This document shows positions 12,212 through 12,796 of a stretch of 12,796 nt of DNA, in pieces (the first letter of the stretch is position 1; the number at the start of each line of letters is the position of its first letter). Under the pieces are notes generated by a model. The model was not told where the DNA came from. It did not search any database and saw only the letters and a list, made by a program, of their open reading frames with translations. The DNA is from Sphingobacteriia bacterium. Lineage in GTDB: Bacteria; Bacteroidota; Bacteroidia; Chitinophagales; Chitinophagaceae. The position numbers and the translations under genes were made by a program. Location: positions 1-12,796 of the forward strand of contig REAV01000175.1 of the NCBI GenBank assembly GCA_004294465.1, read 5' to 3'.

Positions 12212-12796
12212 ATGGCTTTTGACATTGAAATGATCCAAAAAGTTTACGCAGAAATGCCTGCTAAAGTAGATGCAGCCCGCAAAGCATTGGGACGTCCGCT
12301 TACCTTATCAGAAAAAATTCTTTTTTCGCACTTACATGCCAATCAATCTTTGGCAGGTTTTGAAAGAGGTAAAAGTTATGTTGATTTTGCTCCAGATAGA
12401 GTAGCTATGCAAGATGCAACAGCACAGATGGCGTTGTTGCAATTTATGCAAGCAGGTCGTCCAAAAGTAGCAGTTCCTTCAACGGTGCATTGTGACCATT
12501 TAATCACAGCCAGAGTTGAAGCAAAAGAAGACTTACAAGTTGCGAATGCAGAAAGCAAAGAAGTGTATGATTTCTTAGCATCTGTATCTAATAAATACGG
12601 CATTGGATTCTGGAAGCCTGGTGCTGGAATCATTCATCAGGTGGTATTAGAAAACTATGCCTTCCCTGGTGGAATGATGATTGGTACTGATTCTCATACA
12701 GTTAATGCTGGTGGTCTAGGCATGATTGCAATTGGTGTTGGTGGAGCTGATGCCTGTGATGTAATGGCAGGACTACCCTGGGAATTGAAATGGCCT
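12212..12796 (+). CDS. Aconitate hydratase, N-terminal part (3' end outside window)
   Basis: Aconitase isomerises citrate to isocitrate via cis-aconitate in the TCA cycle, using a [4Fe-4S] cluster, in the cytoplasm. The first 195 codons are visible and uninterrupted. They include '[15 protein letters not shown]', '[20 protein letters not shown]' with the substrate-binding QDATAQ, and '[13 protein letters not shown]' with the active-site His/Asp pair. '[24 protein letters not shown]' and '[26 protein letters not shown]' follow. The family resembles mitochondrial-type aconitase rather than AcnB. The three cluster cysteines lie beyond the window edge and cannot be checked. The gene is divergent from the PspC gene across a gap of 130 bp. 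Confidence 0.95.
   Translation, partial: MAFDIEMIQKVYAEMPAKVDAARKALGRPLTLSEKILFSHLHANQSLAGFERGKSYVDFAPDRVAMQDATAQMALLQFMQAGRPKVAVPSTVHCDHLITARVEAKEDLQVANAESKEVYDFLASVSNKYGIGFWKPGAGIIHQVVLENYAFPGGMMIGTDSHTVNAGGLGMIAIGVGGADACDVMAGLPWELKWP

Noticed and set aside
12376..12633. Minus-strand 85-codon open frame inside aconitase
   Set aside because: It is antisense to conserved aconitase motifs and has no recognisable domain.
1..12796. CRISPR array, insertion sequence, prophage or integrated island next to the tRNA
   Set aside because: No repeated spacer units, transposase or integrase genes, terminal inverted repeats or tRNA 3'-end duplication were seen; the genes are housekeeping types of uniform AT-rich composition.

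Overview
The window is AT-rich, gene-dense bacterial DNA from a member of the Bacteroidetes, most likely Chitinophagaceae or a close relative. The evidence is the family type of its proteins (a Bacteroidetes-style LptD, a single-MCE protein with a long helical tail, a very short PspC protein), TAnnTTTG-type -7 promoter boxes before many genes, and the absence of convincing Shine-Dalgarno sequences. The family assignment is inferred from protein recognition, not a database search. No mobile element, CRISPR array, rRNA or prophage was seen, and no gene-free stretch exceeds about 130 bases.

Positions 1-5210 hold a cell-envelope block. On the minus strand, an N-acetylmuramoyl-L-alanine amidase (2487-1543), an MCE/MlaD lipid-binding protein (1465-461) and an OstA/LptA-like protein (457 to beyond the window edge) run in series. 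On the plus strand, starting 71 bp from the amidase, is lptD (2559-5210), the outer-membrane lipopolysaccharide translocon. The LPS bridge protein, the LPS exit channel, a lipid-transfer protein and a peptidoglycan hydrolase therefore share one locus, which suggests co-ordinated outer-membrane and wall building.

Positions 5220-7869 contain a minus-strand pair, ung (uracil-DNA glycosylase) followed 3 bp later by a PlsC-type acyltransferase, convergent with lptD. Divergent from ung is a THUMP-type RNA methyltransferase of the RlmL/COG0116 family. The long reading frames of ung and the methyltransferase overlap at their 5' ends, but homology places both starts further in, leaving a 40-bp promoter gap.

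Positions 7928-9893 contain a small J-domain/KTSC-domain protein and, convergent with it, a complete histidine ammonia-lyase (hutH) with no other hut gene nearby.

Positions 9950-12796 contain tRNA-Arg(TCT) with its own promoter and a strong hairpin terminator, then glnS. A short PspC membrane protein lies convergent to glnS. Divergent from it is the start of aconitase, which is cut by the window end. The pspC/aconitase gap has overlapping divergent promoter elements around a 7-bp-arm palindrome.

The content is mainly core housekeeping. I found no clearly new multi-gene system. The observations most worth following are the two-cysteine LptD in its envelope cluster, the J-KTSC fusion, the palindrome between pspC and aconitase, and the short-leader promoters.
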